A program made the position numbers and the translations under genes. The notes under the pieces are model-generated. The model had not been told where the DNA came from and ran no database searches. It saw only the letters and a list, made by a program, of their open reading frames with translations. A DNA stretch of 15,575 bases from Verrucomicrobiota bacterium (lineage in GTDB: Bacteria; Verrucomicrobiota; Verrucomicrobiae; Limisphaerales; UBA11358): NCBI GenBank assembly GCA_014860005.1, contig JACZKP010000067.1, positions 1 through 15,575 of the forward strand. Direction: 5' to 3'. Below, piece after piece: positions 1-6,691 of this stretch (the first letter of the stretch is position 1; each line of letters opens with the position of its first letter).

Positions 1-82
1 CCTGCCAGTCGGCCACCGGTCGGGCGAACGTCTCGTAACTGCTGTCGGATTGAGGAACCGATTTCACGCAGCAGTGGTTCAT
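1..82 (-). CDS. Possible 5' end of a leftward gene, cut by the window edge
   Basis: On the minus strand an ATG at 82-80 opens a frame that stays open for 27 codons to the left edge, beginning MNHCCVKSVPQSDSSYETFA. I do not recognise the product. Of the overlapping open frames here, this one has the highest proportion of G or C at third codon positions (about 21 of 27), as expected of a coding frame in a GC-rich genome. A weak purine stretch (AGAAG) lies about 6 nt upstream of the ATG. A second minus-strand frame starting at a GTG near 102 is also open but has low third-position GC, so I prefer the ATG frame. Too little is visible to assign a function, and it could be chance. Confidence 0.3.
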   Translation of the reverse strand, partial: MNHCCVKSVPQSDSSYETFARPVADWQ

Positions 83-238
83 GCCGTTCTTCTACCACTC
101 CCCAGCCAAAATTACCCCCCTATTTTTTGATGTGCGCCCTCTTTCTGGCGTTCCGCGGACTTGACCTGGCGACGCCAATATAGAATTGTCGTCTTGCAGT
201 TAAGCAACGCCCTCTTGAATAGTCGTTAGAGGGTCAAG

Positions 239-318
239 TCCCGCCCGGCGAGCCGGTCCATAAGCTCAAAGTCGTTAAAGCGACTGGTCGTTCGCAGACC
301 TGGCTCGCCGGGGCGGGA
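239..318. repeat. Large imperfect inverted repeat (hairpin 1)
   Basis: The left arm 239-258 (TCCCGCCCGGCGAGCCGGTC) pairs with the right arm 297-318 over 20 base pairs. Only two unpaired bases, at 301 and 310, are needed, both in the right arm. The 38-nt loop contains a smaller stem, AGTCG/CGACT, around 270-285. Single extrahelical bases on one side of a long GC-rich stem are seen in folded integron attC sites, but no matching core sites flank this hairpin. There is no T-run after it, so a simple terminator is unlikely. Confidence 0.6.
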
Positions 319-396
319 AAACCGAGAGACACGGATAGTGAAAACCAACGGGCCGCACCATCCGCACCGGGTCGCCAACTTTTGCGCGGCGACGAA

Positions 397-457
397 GTTA
401 TTCACCGGCGGGGCGGCGGGTGATTCCTGGCAGCCCACCGCCCCGCCCGTGAATAAC
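397..457. repeat. Large near-perfect inverted repeat (hairpin 2)
   Basis: The left arm 397-420 begins GTTATTCACCGG and the right arm 434-457 ends CGTGAATAAC. The two 24-nt arms are complementary at 22 positions, with a 13-nt loop at 421-433. The stem is GC-rich in its inner part and A/T-rich at its base. It lies 20 nt before a GTTAGGC heptamer. It could be part of an attC-like recombination site, a small palindromic mobile element, or an intergenic repeat of this genome. No poly-T follows it. Confidence 0.65.
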
Positions 458-497
458 TGCGCATAATCCATATCGTCGTTAGGCCGCTTCACACGCC

Positions 498-956
498 ATG
501 AAAAAGCAGTTTCTTCACGAGCATCACAATCGCCAAGATAAGAGACTGAAGCTCGACTATCGGGTTGAGATCAGCGAGCGAGGTCGTTCAGAGGCATCCA
601 GCGACACGGAAAAACTGAATGCTAAGGTTCAGTCACGGCCGAAGAGCATAAAAGCGAAGCGTGAGACGGTTCGTCGGTGGAGGAGAGCGAAGTTTTTTCA
701 CGCAGGTCATGTGGTTAAGCTCGGTTGGCCTTTGGCGCAATTTGCTAAAGCCAATGCTTTGCCTTCGGCAGAGCCGACCACCAAAGCGGCGCACGACGCA
801 ATCCGAGCTGTGGCCGAGAGAGACATGCAGAAGATTTCGGACGCCATCATGAGTGGGTTCGTCCGATACAAGCGACCGTTTGTTTTTCTCCCGAGCATTC
901 CGTACGTTGAGTGGGAATGTTCGGAGCTTGAGTGTAATGACGTTAAACTGCGGTAG
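498..956 (+). CDS. Hypothetical basic protein, orphan ORF
   Basis: This 152-codon frame starts with ATG at 498 and ends with TAG. I do not recognise the product. The first 75 or so residues are very rich in Lys, Arg and Glu (MKKQFLHEHHNRQDKRLKLD at the start) and probably largely helical or disordered. The rest is more ordinary, with a hydrophobic stretch (FVFLPSIPYVEW) near the C-terminus. There is no signal peptide and no obvious membrane segment. No Shine-Dalgarno sequence precedes the ATG. Third-position GC is visibly lower than in cysE downstream, suggesting a different origin. A GTTAGGC heptamer 13 nt before the start resembles the layout of integron cassettes, but I cannot find a clear attC after the stop. 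It may be a real accessory gene or a chance frame. Confidence 0.45.
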   Translation: MKKQFLHEHHNRQDKRLKLDYRVEISERGRSEASSDTEKLNAKVQSRPKSIKAKRETVRRWRRAKFFHAGHVVKLGWPLAQFAKANALPSAEPTTKAAHDAIRAVAERDMQKISDAIMSGFVRYKRPFVFLPSIPYVEWECSELECNDVKLR

Positions 957-962
957 GCCTGC

Positions 963-1018
963 TGATAAGCTGTTGCGTAAACCACTACAGCAGAGCGACT
1001 CCGCTTCGAAGCTTATCA
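963..1018. repeat. Inverted repeat downstream of the orphan ORF
   Basis: TGATAAGCT (963-971) is exactly complementary to AGCTTATCA (1010-1018), giving a 9-bp stem with a 38-nt interior. It sits 6 nt after the stop of the 498-956 ORF and may belong to its 3' end. No T-run follows, and the role is unknown. Confidence 0.4.
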
Positions 1019-1027
1019 CCTTGTTGC

Positions 1028-1044
1028 CCCGCCTCGGAGGCGGG
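1028..1044. other. Short GC-rich hairpin overlapping the cysE ribosome-binding site
   Basis: CCCGCCT (1028-1034) and AGGCGGG (1038-1044) form a 7-bp stem with a CGG loop. The only good Shine-Dalgarno sequence for the GTG at 1049, GGAGG at 1036-1040, lies inside this hairpin. It could be a terminator stem for the upstream ORF, although no T-run follows, or it could limit access to the ribosome-binding site. Confidence 0.4.
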
Positions 1045-1048
1045 TGGT

Positions 1049-2059
1049 GTGCTTAGCCCTTTGCGACCGTTCTCTCTCGCGGCCGGCTTGGTTTCTGCGC
1101 GGCTTGCTTTCGCATTGCGGCTCGCAAATACTGCGACCGTGGAACCGACCGTCACGCAACTCACCGATCAGTTGGTCGCCTCCTACGCGCAAGTGGGCGG
1201 CATCAATCATCTGGATGGCAAGAATCTGCCGTCCAAGCGCGCCATTTGCGAACTGACCACGGACTTGTTGCGCCTGCTGTTTCCGGGCTTCTTCGACGAG
1301 CAGCCGATTCACTCCTCCGAGATCAAGGTCGAAACCGCCTCGCGTTTGGATGCCGTGCTCGGCCCGCTCGAAGACGAAATCCGCAAGAGCCTTGAATACA
1401 ATCCGCCGCCGGAATTCGCCAAGAGCAAGCTACGCTCGGCGGCGCACAGCCTGACACTGGAATTTCTCGGCAGCCTGCCGCGTGTCCGCGAATTGCTGCA
1501 AACCGACATGGAGGCGGCCTTCAACGGCGACCCGGCGGCATTGAGCAAGGAGGAAGTCATTGTCGCGTATCCATTCGTCGAAGCGATCGCCGTGCAACGA
1601 CTCGCGCACGAGTTGTATCTCAAGAACATCGCGCTGATCCCGCGCATCATGACCGAGTGGGCGCACAGTCGCACCGGGATGGACCTGCATCCGGGCGCGC
1701 AAATCGGAGCGCACTTCTTCGTGGACCATTGCACCGGCACGGTGGTGGGCGAAACCAGCATCATTGGCGATCACGTCAAGATGTATCAAGGCGTGGGCCT
1801 CGTGGCCAAGTCTTTGGCGGCAGGCCAGCAGTTGCGCGGACGTCAGCGCCATCCCGTCATCGAGGATCATGTAACGATTTACGCCGGGGCCACGATCATG
1901 GGTGGCGACACGGTGGTCGGCGAAGGCAGCACGATTGGCGCGAACGTTTTTCTGACCAAGAGCGTCCCGCCGTATTCGCTGGTGGTTCAGGAAGACGCCA
2001 ATGTGAAGGTGATGCGCAAGCAGACCCGCGAGAAGAAGGGTGGGGAGTTCAGTATCTGA
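1049..2059 (+). CDS. cysE: Serine O-acetyltransferase, long form
   Basis: The enzyme transfers an acetyl group from acetyl-CoA to L-serine, giving O-acetylserine for cysteine synthesis in the cytoplasm. The protein has 336 residues if the GTG at 1049 is used. Residues about 30-205 form the helical N-terminal domain, and residues 208-325 the left-handed beta-helix of hexapeptide repeats. Visible active-site signatures are GMDLHPGA (Asp212-His214, matching the Asp-His catalytic pair of the E. coli enzyme), DHCTGTVVGET, and RQRHP with His268 in the acetyl-CoA/serine loop. It is longer than the 273-residue E. coli enzyme. GGAGG 8 nt upstream supports GTG 1049, but the first 30 residues look unlike the family and an in-frame GTG at 1139 is a good alternative. 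The last 18 codons plus stop recur at 6549-6605. The gene converges on the XRE regulator that follows. Confidence 0.95.
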   Translation: MLSPLRPFSLAAGLVSARLAFALRLANTATVEPTVTQLTDQLVASYAQVGGINHLDGKNLPSKRAICELTTDLLRLLFPGFFDEQPIHSSEIKVETASRLDAVLGPLEDEIRKSLEYNPPPEFAKSKLRSAAHSLTLEFLGSLPRVRELLQTDMEAAFNGDPAALSKEEVIVAYPFVEAIAVQRLAHELYLKNIALIPRIMTEWAHSRTGMDLHPGAQIGAHFFVDHCTGTVVGETSIIGDHVKMYQGVGLVAKSLAAGQQLRGRQRHPVIEDHVTIYAGATIMGGDTVVGEGSTIGANVFLTKSVPPYSLVVQEDANVKVMRKQTREKKGGEFSI

Positions 2060-2127
2060 CGGTTCTCCGAGGGTCTAAGCAAAGGGATCAAATCCTCTAC
2101 CGCACCGCGCCAGTCAGCAGGTTAGAT

Positions 2128-2439
2128 TCAACATCCCTCGAATATATCGCGCAAGGATGCCTGAAGACTCTTGGCGACTCGTTGGAGTGCATCCACGGAA
2201 ATGTTCTCTTTGCCGGCCTCGACGCGATTGATGAAAACTGTGGAGAGTTCTGCCTTCTCTTCCAGCTTTTCCTGACTGAGCGCGGCCCGCTGGCGGCAGC
2301 GAATGTTCTGGCCCAAAATCAGACGATGTTTTGATCTGGCCGCACGCCGGAAGCCCAAGCAGGAAGAGCCTGATCCTGTTGTTGAGCATACTTTAGTTTC
2401 GCTTGCCTTTTCGGCGGTGGCGGTGGCAATAATACTCAA
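2128..2439 (-). CDS. XRE-family helix-turn-helix transcriptional regulator
   Basis: This small DNA-binding protein of up to 103 residues has its HTH_3/Cro-CI domain at about residues 40-101. The domain runs from LGQNIRCRQRAALSQEKLEE, with the LSQEKL helix, through the recognition-helix region STVFINRVEAGKENIS, to the terminal DALQRVAKSLQASLRDIF. All are typical of stand-alone XRE regulators. The listed start is a TTG at 2439 with no clear ribosome-binding site. The first 40 residues are low-complexity and do not fit the family, so a start nearer the domain, such as an in-frame TTG just before LGQN, is equally possible. It is convergent with cysE (68 bp between stops) and divergent from paralogue A, so autoregulation or control of that gene is plausible but inferred. 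It lies inside the segment bracketed by the two cysE tails. Confidence 0.8.
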   Translation of the reverse strand: MSIIATATAEKASETKVCSTTGSGSSCLGFRRAARSKHRLILGQNIRCRQRAALSQEKLEEKAELSTVFINRVEAGKENISVDALQRVAKSLQASLRDIFEGC

Positions 2440-2476
2440 GCCTTGGCCGGCAGATCTTCAGGCACTCGACCAAGGC
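2440..2476. promoter_or_regulatory. Candidate operator: 7-bp inverted repeat between divergent genes
   Basis: GCCTTGG (2440-2446) and CCAAGGC (2470-2476) are exact inverted arms separated by 23 bp. They lie in the 84-bp gap between the XRE regulator and the signal-peptide gene at 2524. XRE repressors often bind palindromes in their own divergent promoter regions, so this is a reasonable candidate site. The long spacer and the short arms make chance quite possible. Confidence 0.25.
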
Positions 2477-2523
2477 AAGTAGGGGCTTTGGGAATGGATA
2501 AAACCACATCAAAGGACGGGTTT

Positions 2524-5500
2524 ATGAAACAAGGAAAGGATCAATCCACGTACCGGAACAGCGTCGCCATCGGGCTGGTGCTGCTGCTTTGGAATTGCAC
2601 CGCAGGCTATGCGGTTGACCGGTATGTCTACCTGGAGGGTGGCCACGTGCCACCGTTCACCGACTGGGCCAGTGCGGCCACCAACATTCAAGAAGCCATA
2701 GATGCCTCGGTTGAGGGAGATGTGATTTGGGTGACCAACGGTGTTTACGCTGTCGGCGGCAAGGTCATGGCCGGCGATTTAACCAACCGGGTGGCCTTGG
2801 ACAAGGCGCTCACGGTGCGCAGTGTCAACGGACCAACGTTGACGACGATCAAGGGCCAATGGGATGCCGCGAACACGAACGGGCTGGGTGCGGTGCGGTG
2901 CGCGTGGCTGACGAACGGGGCGACGTTGAGTGGCTTTACACTTTTGGGCGGGGCGACGCGTCTGTCCAGCCTAAGCGATACCGCCGGCGGCGGTGGCGCG
3001 TGGTGTAGCTCGAATGCCGTGATTGCGAACTGCATTATCAAATCCAACTCAGCAGGCTACGGTGGCGGTGTTTTTCAAGGCGTCCTGAATAATTGCTTAC
3101 TCAGCGGAAACAGATCCGTTAACAGCGGGGGTGGCGCATATAACAGCGTGTTGAACAATTGCTCGGTCGTCAGCAATTCCGGTTGGGGAATCGTTTCTCA
3201 ACCGTTCAATCTCGCCAGGCTCACAAATTCTATCGTGTACTTCAACACGCCCGGGAATTATCAGGGGAGCCTTTTTTCATATTGTTGTACGACACCACTG
3301 CCCGCTGGAGTTGGCAATATGGCCAATGGCCCGCAGTTGCTCAGTGACGGCGTCCACCTGACCAGTACTTCCGCGTGCCGCGGGGCGGGCACAAACCTGG
3401 TCAGCGGTACCGACATTGACGGCCAGACCTGGGCTGATCCGCCTTCGATTGGCTGCGACGAATGGCAGCCTGAACCAGTGATCTTCGACCAACCCCAAGT
3501 CCTACTCACCGGCAATCCTGTCGGTTTCCGCCTCACAGTGGGCGTTGTCGGACAGGAACCGTTTGTTTACTGGTGGACCAAAGATGGGGCGCTGATCGAG
3601 AACGACGACCGTTTTGCTGGCGCGCGCACACTAAATTTGCAGGCACGCGGGGTTGAACCATCGGATGCGGGCGGTTATCAGGTCGTTGTCAGCAACGTCT
3701 TTGGAGTCGTTACCAGTTCCGTGGCAAATGTCGTGATCCACCATGTTGACGCGACCGCAGTGGCCCCGCAGCCGCCTTACCTGAACTGGGGGGACGCCGC
3801 GACCAACATTCAGAATGCCATTGACGTGGCGCTGCCCGGAGGAATTGTCCTGGTGGCCAGCGGAACGTATGGGACAGGCGGGAAGGTGATGGGCGGCGAT
3901 CTGACCAATCGCGTCGCCCTGGACAAAGCAATACTCGTCCAGAGCCTGAGCGGATCGCAAGCCACAATCATCCAAGGTCTATGGAATCCTGTCGTCACAA
4001 ACGGTCCCGCAGCCGTACGTTGCGCCTGGCTGACCAACGGGGCAATCTTGAGCGGCTTCACGCTGCGAGGCGGGGCCACACGATCAGTCTCGCCCCCGGT
4101 GAATCAGCAAACGAGTGGTGGCGGCGTGTGGGGAGCCTCCAGCAATGCCACGGTAGCCAATTGTGCAATCGTGGACAACTCGGCCTCCTATCAAGGTGGC
4201 GGTGCCTATCAGATCACTCTTATCAACAGCACCGTTATGGGCAACCGGGCGGTGGGTTCCGGTACCCCAGGCGCCGGCGTAGGGTTAGCTGGCTCGGGCG
4301 GCGGTGCCGCCCGCTGTAATTTGATCAACTGCGTCATCACCATGAACTCCGCCGAGCAGGGCGAGGCCGGTGGGGTGTTAAACAGCAACTTGAAGAACTG
4401 CGCACTCACGAAGAATTCCTCTTTTATGAATGGGGGAGCCGCAAGTTCCGGCACGCTCGTCAACTGCACGGTTACTGGCAACACCTCTTCCGGATACTCC
4501 TCCGGTTACGGCTCGGCAGTGTATGGCGCTTCCCTGACCAATTGCCTCGTTTGGGGGAATCTTCACCGAACCACGAATCCCAACACGAACTATGCGAATT
4601 GCAACCTGAGCTACTGCAATTCCGTTCCCCTGCCGACCGGCGAGGGAAATCTCAGTATTAACCCGCAATTGTTGGCCGATGGCGTGCATGCATTGGAAAC
4701 CTCTCCGTGTCGGGGCGCCGGCACAAATGAGGTGGTCAGCGGTACAGACATTGACGGACAACCTTGGGAGAATCCACCGTCCATCGGCTGTGACGAATGG
4801 CACCCGCAACCGGCCATTATTGGGGAACCCAAGCTTCAAGTCTGGGGCAATCCGGCCCGCCTGCTTATTAGCGGGGTCGTCGTCGCTGGCGAGGAGCCGT
4901 TCAGCATCTGGTGGAGCAAGGACGGCTCCGTGCTGGAAGAAAGTCCGCGCTACAACTCGACACAAACGATCAATCTGATCGTGAACGATTTAGGGCCGTT
5001 GGATGCTGGGTTTTACCAGATGGTGGCTAGCAATGCGTTCGGGGTTGCCACGAGTGCAGTCGTACAAGTAGTCGTTCGTTGCGTTGACGGTGCTGGTCCT
5101 TCGCCTGCCAGTCCGTTTTCGGACTGGGCCACCGCTGCCACCACAATTCAAGACGCGATTGACGCCGCCTCACCTGGCGAAATCATCCTCGTCACCAACG
5201 GTGTTTATGCAACCGGCGGCAAAGTAATGGCGGGAGAATTGATGAACCGCGTCGCGTTGGACAAACCGTTGACCGTCGCCAGTGTCAATGGCGCCACAGC
5301 GACGGTCATCGAGGGGGCGTGGGATCCGGTAACGACCAACGGCCCGCTGGCGGTGCGCGGGGCTTGGCTGACCGACGGTGCAATTTTGAGCGGGTTTACG
5401 TTGCAAGGTGGTGCCACGCTCGCAACCGGAGACTCCCTGAGTGATTCAGGTCCCTTGCAATGCGGCGGCGGGGTTTGGTGCGTTTCCAGCAACGCCGTGG

Positions 5501-6552
5501 TGGCCAATTGCGTGCTGACCGGCAACGCGGCTTCCGCTTCCGGCGGCGGGGCGTTTCAGGGAACACTCGAAAACTCTGTGGTGACCAACAACACCGCCCG
5601 TTTCGGTGGCGGTCTAAGTTATGGCATGGCGAGGAATTGTCTCATCTCATTTAACGAGGCGCTCTATCAAGGAGGCGGTGCTTACCGCAGTTCGCTAAAC
5701 AACTGCACGGTCACGTTCAACTACACTTGTTTCAGTTGCACCCCGTCCAGCGGAGCGGGGACGTATTCCGGGACTACGCGCAACAGCATCGTCCTGTTCA
5801 ACAGCCTCGGGCGTTACGGCTACCAGTACGCGAATTACTATGCTCCCGGCGCTCAGTATGCCTATTGTCTGACGGACCCCGCAGCGTCGGGTCCTGGCAA
5901 CATCACCGGCAGTCCGCAATTCCTCGATTTGCATCACGTCTCCATCCACTCGCCCTGCCGCGGTGCGGGCAGTCCGCTGTACGCGACTGGCACGGACCTT
6001 GACGGCGAGCCTTGGGCCAATCCGCCCTCGATCGGCTGTGACGAAGTGGTGGAATCCGGTCTGACCGGTCCGTTAAGCGTGGGCATATATCTGGATCGAG
6101 CGCTGGAGCGGACGAACCTGTTGGTCAATCGACCGGTCTTTTTTGGCGCCCAGATCACCGGCCGCGTTGCTTGGTACGAGTGGTTGTATGGTGACGGAAC
6201 GGCACCCACGACTTCCGGCATCCATATCTGGACCAATCCGGGCCCCTACGCGGTCACTTTGACAGCGTACAACACGGATTATCCAGACGGCGTCTCCACG
6301 AATCTATTGGTTGACATAGTTCTGCCGGATCAGCCGCTTCTGCAATCAGCGGCGATTACGCCCGGCGGATTTCAATTCGAGTTCTCAGGTCAATACGAAG
6401 CTCGTTACTCGGTCGAAATGACGACCAACCTGACGCCGCCGATTAACTGGCAGGTGCTGCAAACCATCTTCTTCAGCACCGGTGGCGTGCATCAAATCAG
6501 CGACTCAAGGGCAACCAATTCAGCCGGTTTTTATCGGGTGCGGGCACAATGA
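2524..6552 (+). CDS. Secreted three-module beta-helix/Ig-like/PKD protein (paralogue A)
   Basis: This is a large exported protein of 1,342 residues from the ATG at 2524, chosen because AAGGA lies 7 nt upstream and a good Sec signal peptide follows (residues 1-30, likely cleavage after AGYA). The frame extends upstream to 2443. Three modules follow, at about 33-315, 405-760 and 852-1175. Each opens with a segment like WASAATNIQEAIDA, runs through beta-helix coils with GGGA turns and Asn-Cys pairs, and closes with CRGAG and PPSIGCDEW (choice-of-anchor-Q style). Ig-like domains at about 318-405 and 763-853 carry WWTKDG and DAGGYQVVVSN. A PKD-like domain (about 1180-1270, WLYGDG) and a final 70-residue domain ending FYRVRAQ complete it. 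A surface or secreted adhesive or polysaccharide-binding role is inferred. No catalytic site is evident. Its stop overlaps the cysE relic. Confidence 0.9.
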   Translation: MKQGKDQSTYRNSVAIGLVLLLWNCTAGYAVDRYVYLEGGHVPPFTDWASAATNIQEAIDASVEGDVIWVTNGVYAVGGKVMAGDLTNRVALDKALTVRSVNGPTLTTIKGQWDAANTNGLGAVRCAWLTNGATLSGFTLLGGATRLSSLSDTAGGGGAWCSSNAVIANCIIKSNSAGYGGGVFQGVLNNCLLSGNRSVNSGGGAYNSVLNNCSVVSNSGWGIVSQPFNLARLTNSIVYFNTPGNYQGSLFSYCCTTPLPAGVGNMANGPQLLSDGVHLTSTSACRGAGTNLVSGTDIDGQTWADPPSIGCDEWQPEPVIFDQPQVLLTGNPVGFRLTVGVVGQEPFVYWWTKDGALIENDDRFAGARTLNLQARGVEPSDAGGYQVVVSNVFGVVTSSVANVVIHHVDATAVAPQPPYLNWGDAATNIQNAIDVALPGGIVLVASGTYGTGGKVMGGDLTNRVALDKAILVQSLSGSQATIIQGLWNPVVTNGPAAVRCAWLTNGAILSGFTLRGGATRSVSPPVNQQTSGGGVWGASSNATVANCAIVDNSASYQGGGAYQITLINSTVMGNRAVGSGTPGAGVGLAGSGGGAARCNLINCVITMNSAEQGEAGGVLNSNLKNCALTKNSSFMNGGAASSGTLVNCTVTGNTSSGYSSGYGSAVYGASLTNCLVWGNLHRTTNPNTNYANCNLSYCNSVPLPTGEGNLSINPQLLADGVHALETSPCRGAGTNEVVSGTDIDGQPWENPPSIGCDEWHPQPAIIGEPKLQVWGNPARLLISGVVVAGEEPFSIWWSKDGSVLEESPRYNSTQTINLIVNDLGPLDAGFYQMVASNAFGVATSAVVQVVVRCVDGAGPSPASPFSDWATAATTIQDAIDAASPGEIILVTNGVYATGGKVMAGELMNRVALDKPLTVASVNGATATVIEGAWDPVTTNGPLAVRGAWLTDGAILSGFTLQGGATLATGDSLSDSGPLQCGGGVWCVSSNAVVANCVLTGNAASASGGGAFQGTLENSVVTNNTARFGGGLSYGMARNCLISFNEALYQGGGAYRSSLNNCTVTFNYTCFSCTPSSGAGTYSGTTRNSIVLFNSLGRYGYQYANYYAPGAQYAYCLTDPAASGPGNITGSPQFLDLHHVSIHSPCRGAGSPLYATGTDLDGEPWANPPSIGCDEVVESGLTGPLSVGIYLDRALERTNLLVNRPVFFGAQITGRVAWYEWLYGDGTAPTTSGIHIWTNPGPYAVTLTAYNTDYPDGVSTNLLVDIVLPDQPLLQSAAITPGGFQFEFSGQYEARYSVEMTTNLTPPINWQVLQTIFFSTGGVHQISDSRATNSAGFYRVRAQ
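2694..2831 (+). repeat. 138-bp block shared with paralogue B (copy 1)
   Basis: This block aligns without gaps to 6841-6978, with 7 mismatches in 138 positions. It includes a 48-bp identical run (2694-2741) and a second identical run of about 69 bp (2755-2823). Flanking sequence and the other modules of both genes are much more diverged, including at silent sites. It encodes the start of the first beta-helix module. Confidence 0.9.
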
Positions 6553-6605
6553 AGGTGAGGCGCAAGCCGACCCGGGAGAAGCAGGGTGGTGAGTTCAGTA
6601 TTTGA
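6549..6605 (+). pseudogene. Relic of the cysE 3' end (18 codons plus stop)
   Basis: These 57 bases align without gaps to the end of cysE (2003-2059) at 50 of 57 positions. They read in frame as MKVRRKPTREKQGGEFSI and stop, against VKVMRKQTREKKGGEFSI in cysE. Three differences are silent; the other four change an amino acid. The copy starts exactly where paralogue A stops, the two overlapping as ATGA. It is too short to be a gene. It is best read as the scar of a duplication, or as an attachment-type repeat left by insertion at the cysE 3' end. The sequence after the two stops (2060 onward and 6606 onward) is not visibly similar. Confidence 0.85.
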
Positions 6606-6691
6606 ATCAAGTGTCACATCGCGGATGAGGATTTGGCAATGGCATCATCAATCATGAAATCAGCAATCTGGATCGGCAAGGAGTCATTACG

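Larger units (their letters stand above)
83..497. other. Gene-poor stretch with two large imperfect hairpins
   Basis: No convincing gene covers these roughly 415 bases. An 88-codon minus-strand frame (226-492) runs across both hairpins and is probably a by-product of their GC-rich arms. The visible structure is hairpin 1 (239-318), hairpin 2 (397-457), and two copies of the heptamer GTCGTTA, at 222-228 and 475-481. The second copy continues as GTTAGGC (478-484), which fits the integron core-site consensus GTTRRRY, and lies 13 nt before the orphan ORF at 498. The first continues as GTTAGAG and misses the consensus at its last base. A T-run (121-128) near the left may belong to the promoter region of the leftward gene. 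Confidence 0.5.

Noticed and set aside
226..492. An 88-codon minus-strand frame starting MKRPNDDMDYAQLF
   Set aside because: It runs straight through both large hairpins, so its composition is dictated by the inverted-repeat arms. No recognisable domain and no ribosome-binding site. Most likely non-coding, though not excluded.
1657..2334. A plus-strand frame overlapping the end of cysE and the XRE gene
   Set aside because: It is out of frame with the well-supported cysE, is Arg/Gly-rich in the overlap, and crosses two real genes. It is a reading-frame shadow.
2596..2601. Cysteine at the end of the hydrophobic stretch in paralogue A (WNC), considered as a lipoprotein site
   Set aside because: The residues before it (L-W-N-C) do not fit the lipobox, and a standard signal peptidase I site (AGYA) follows 5 residues later.
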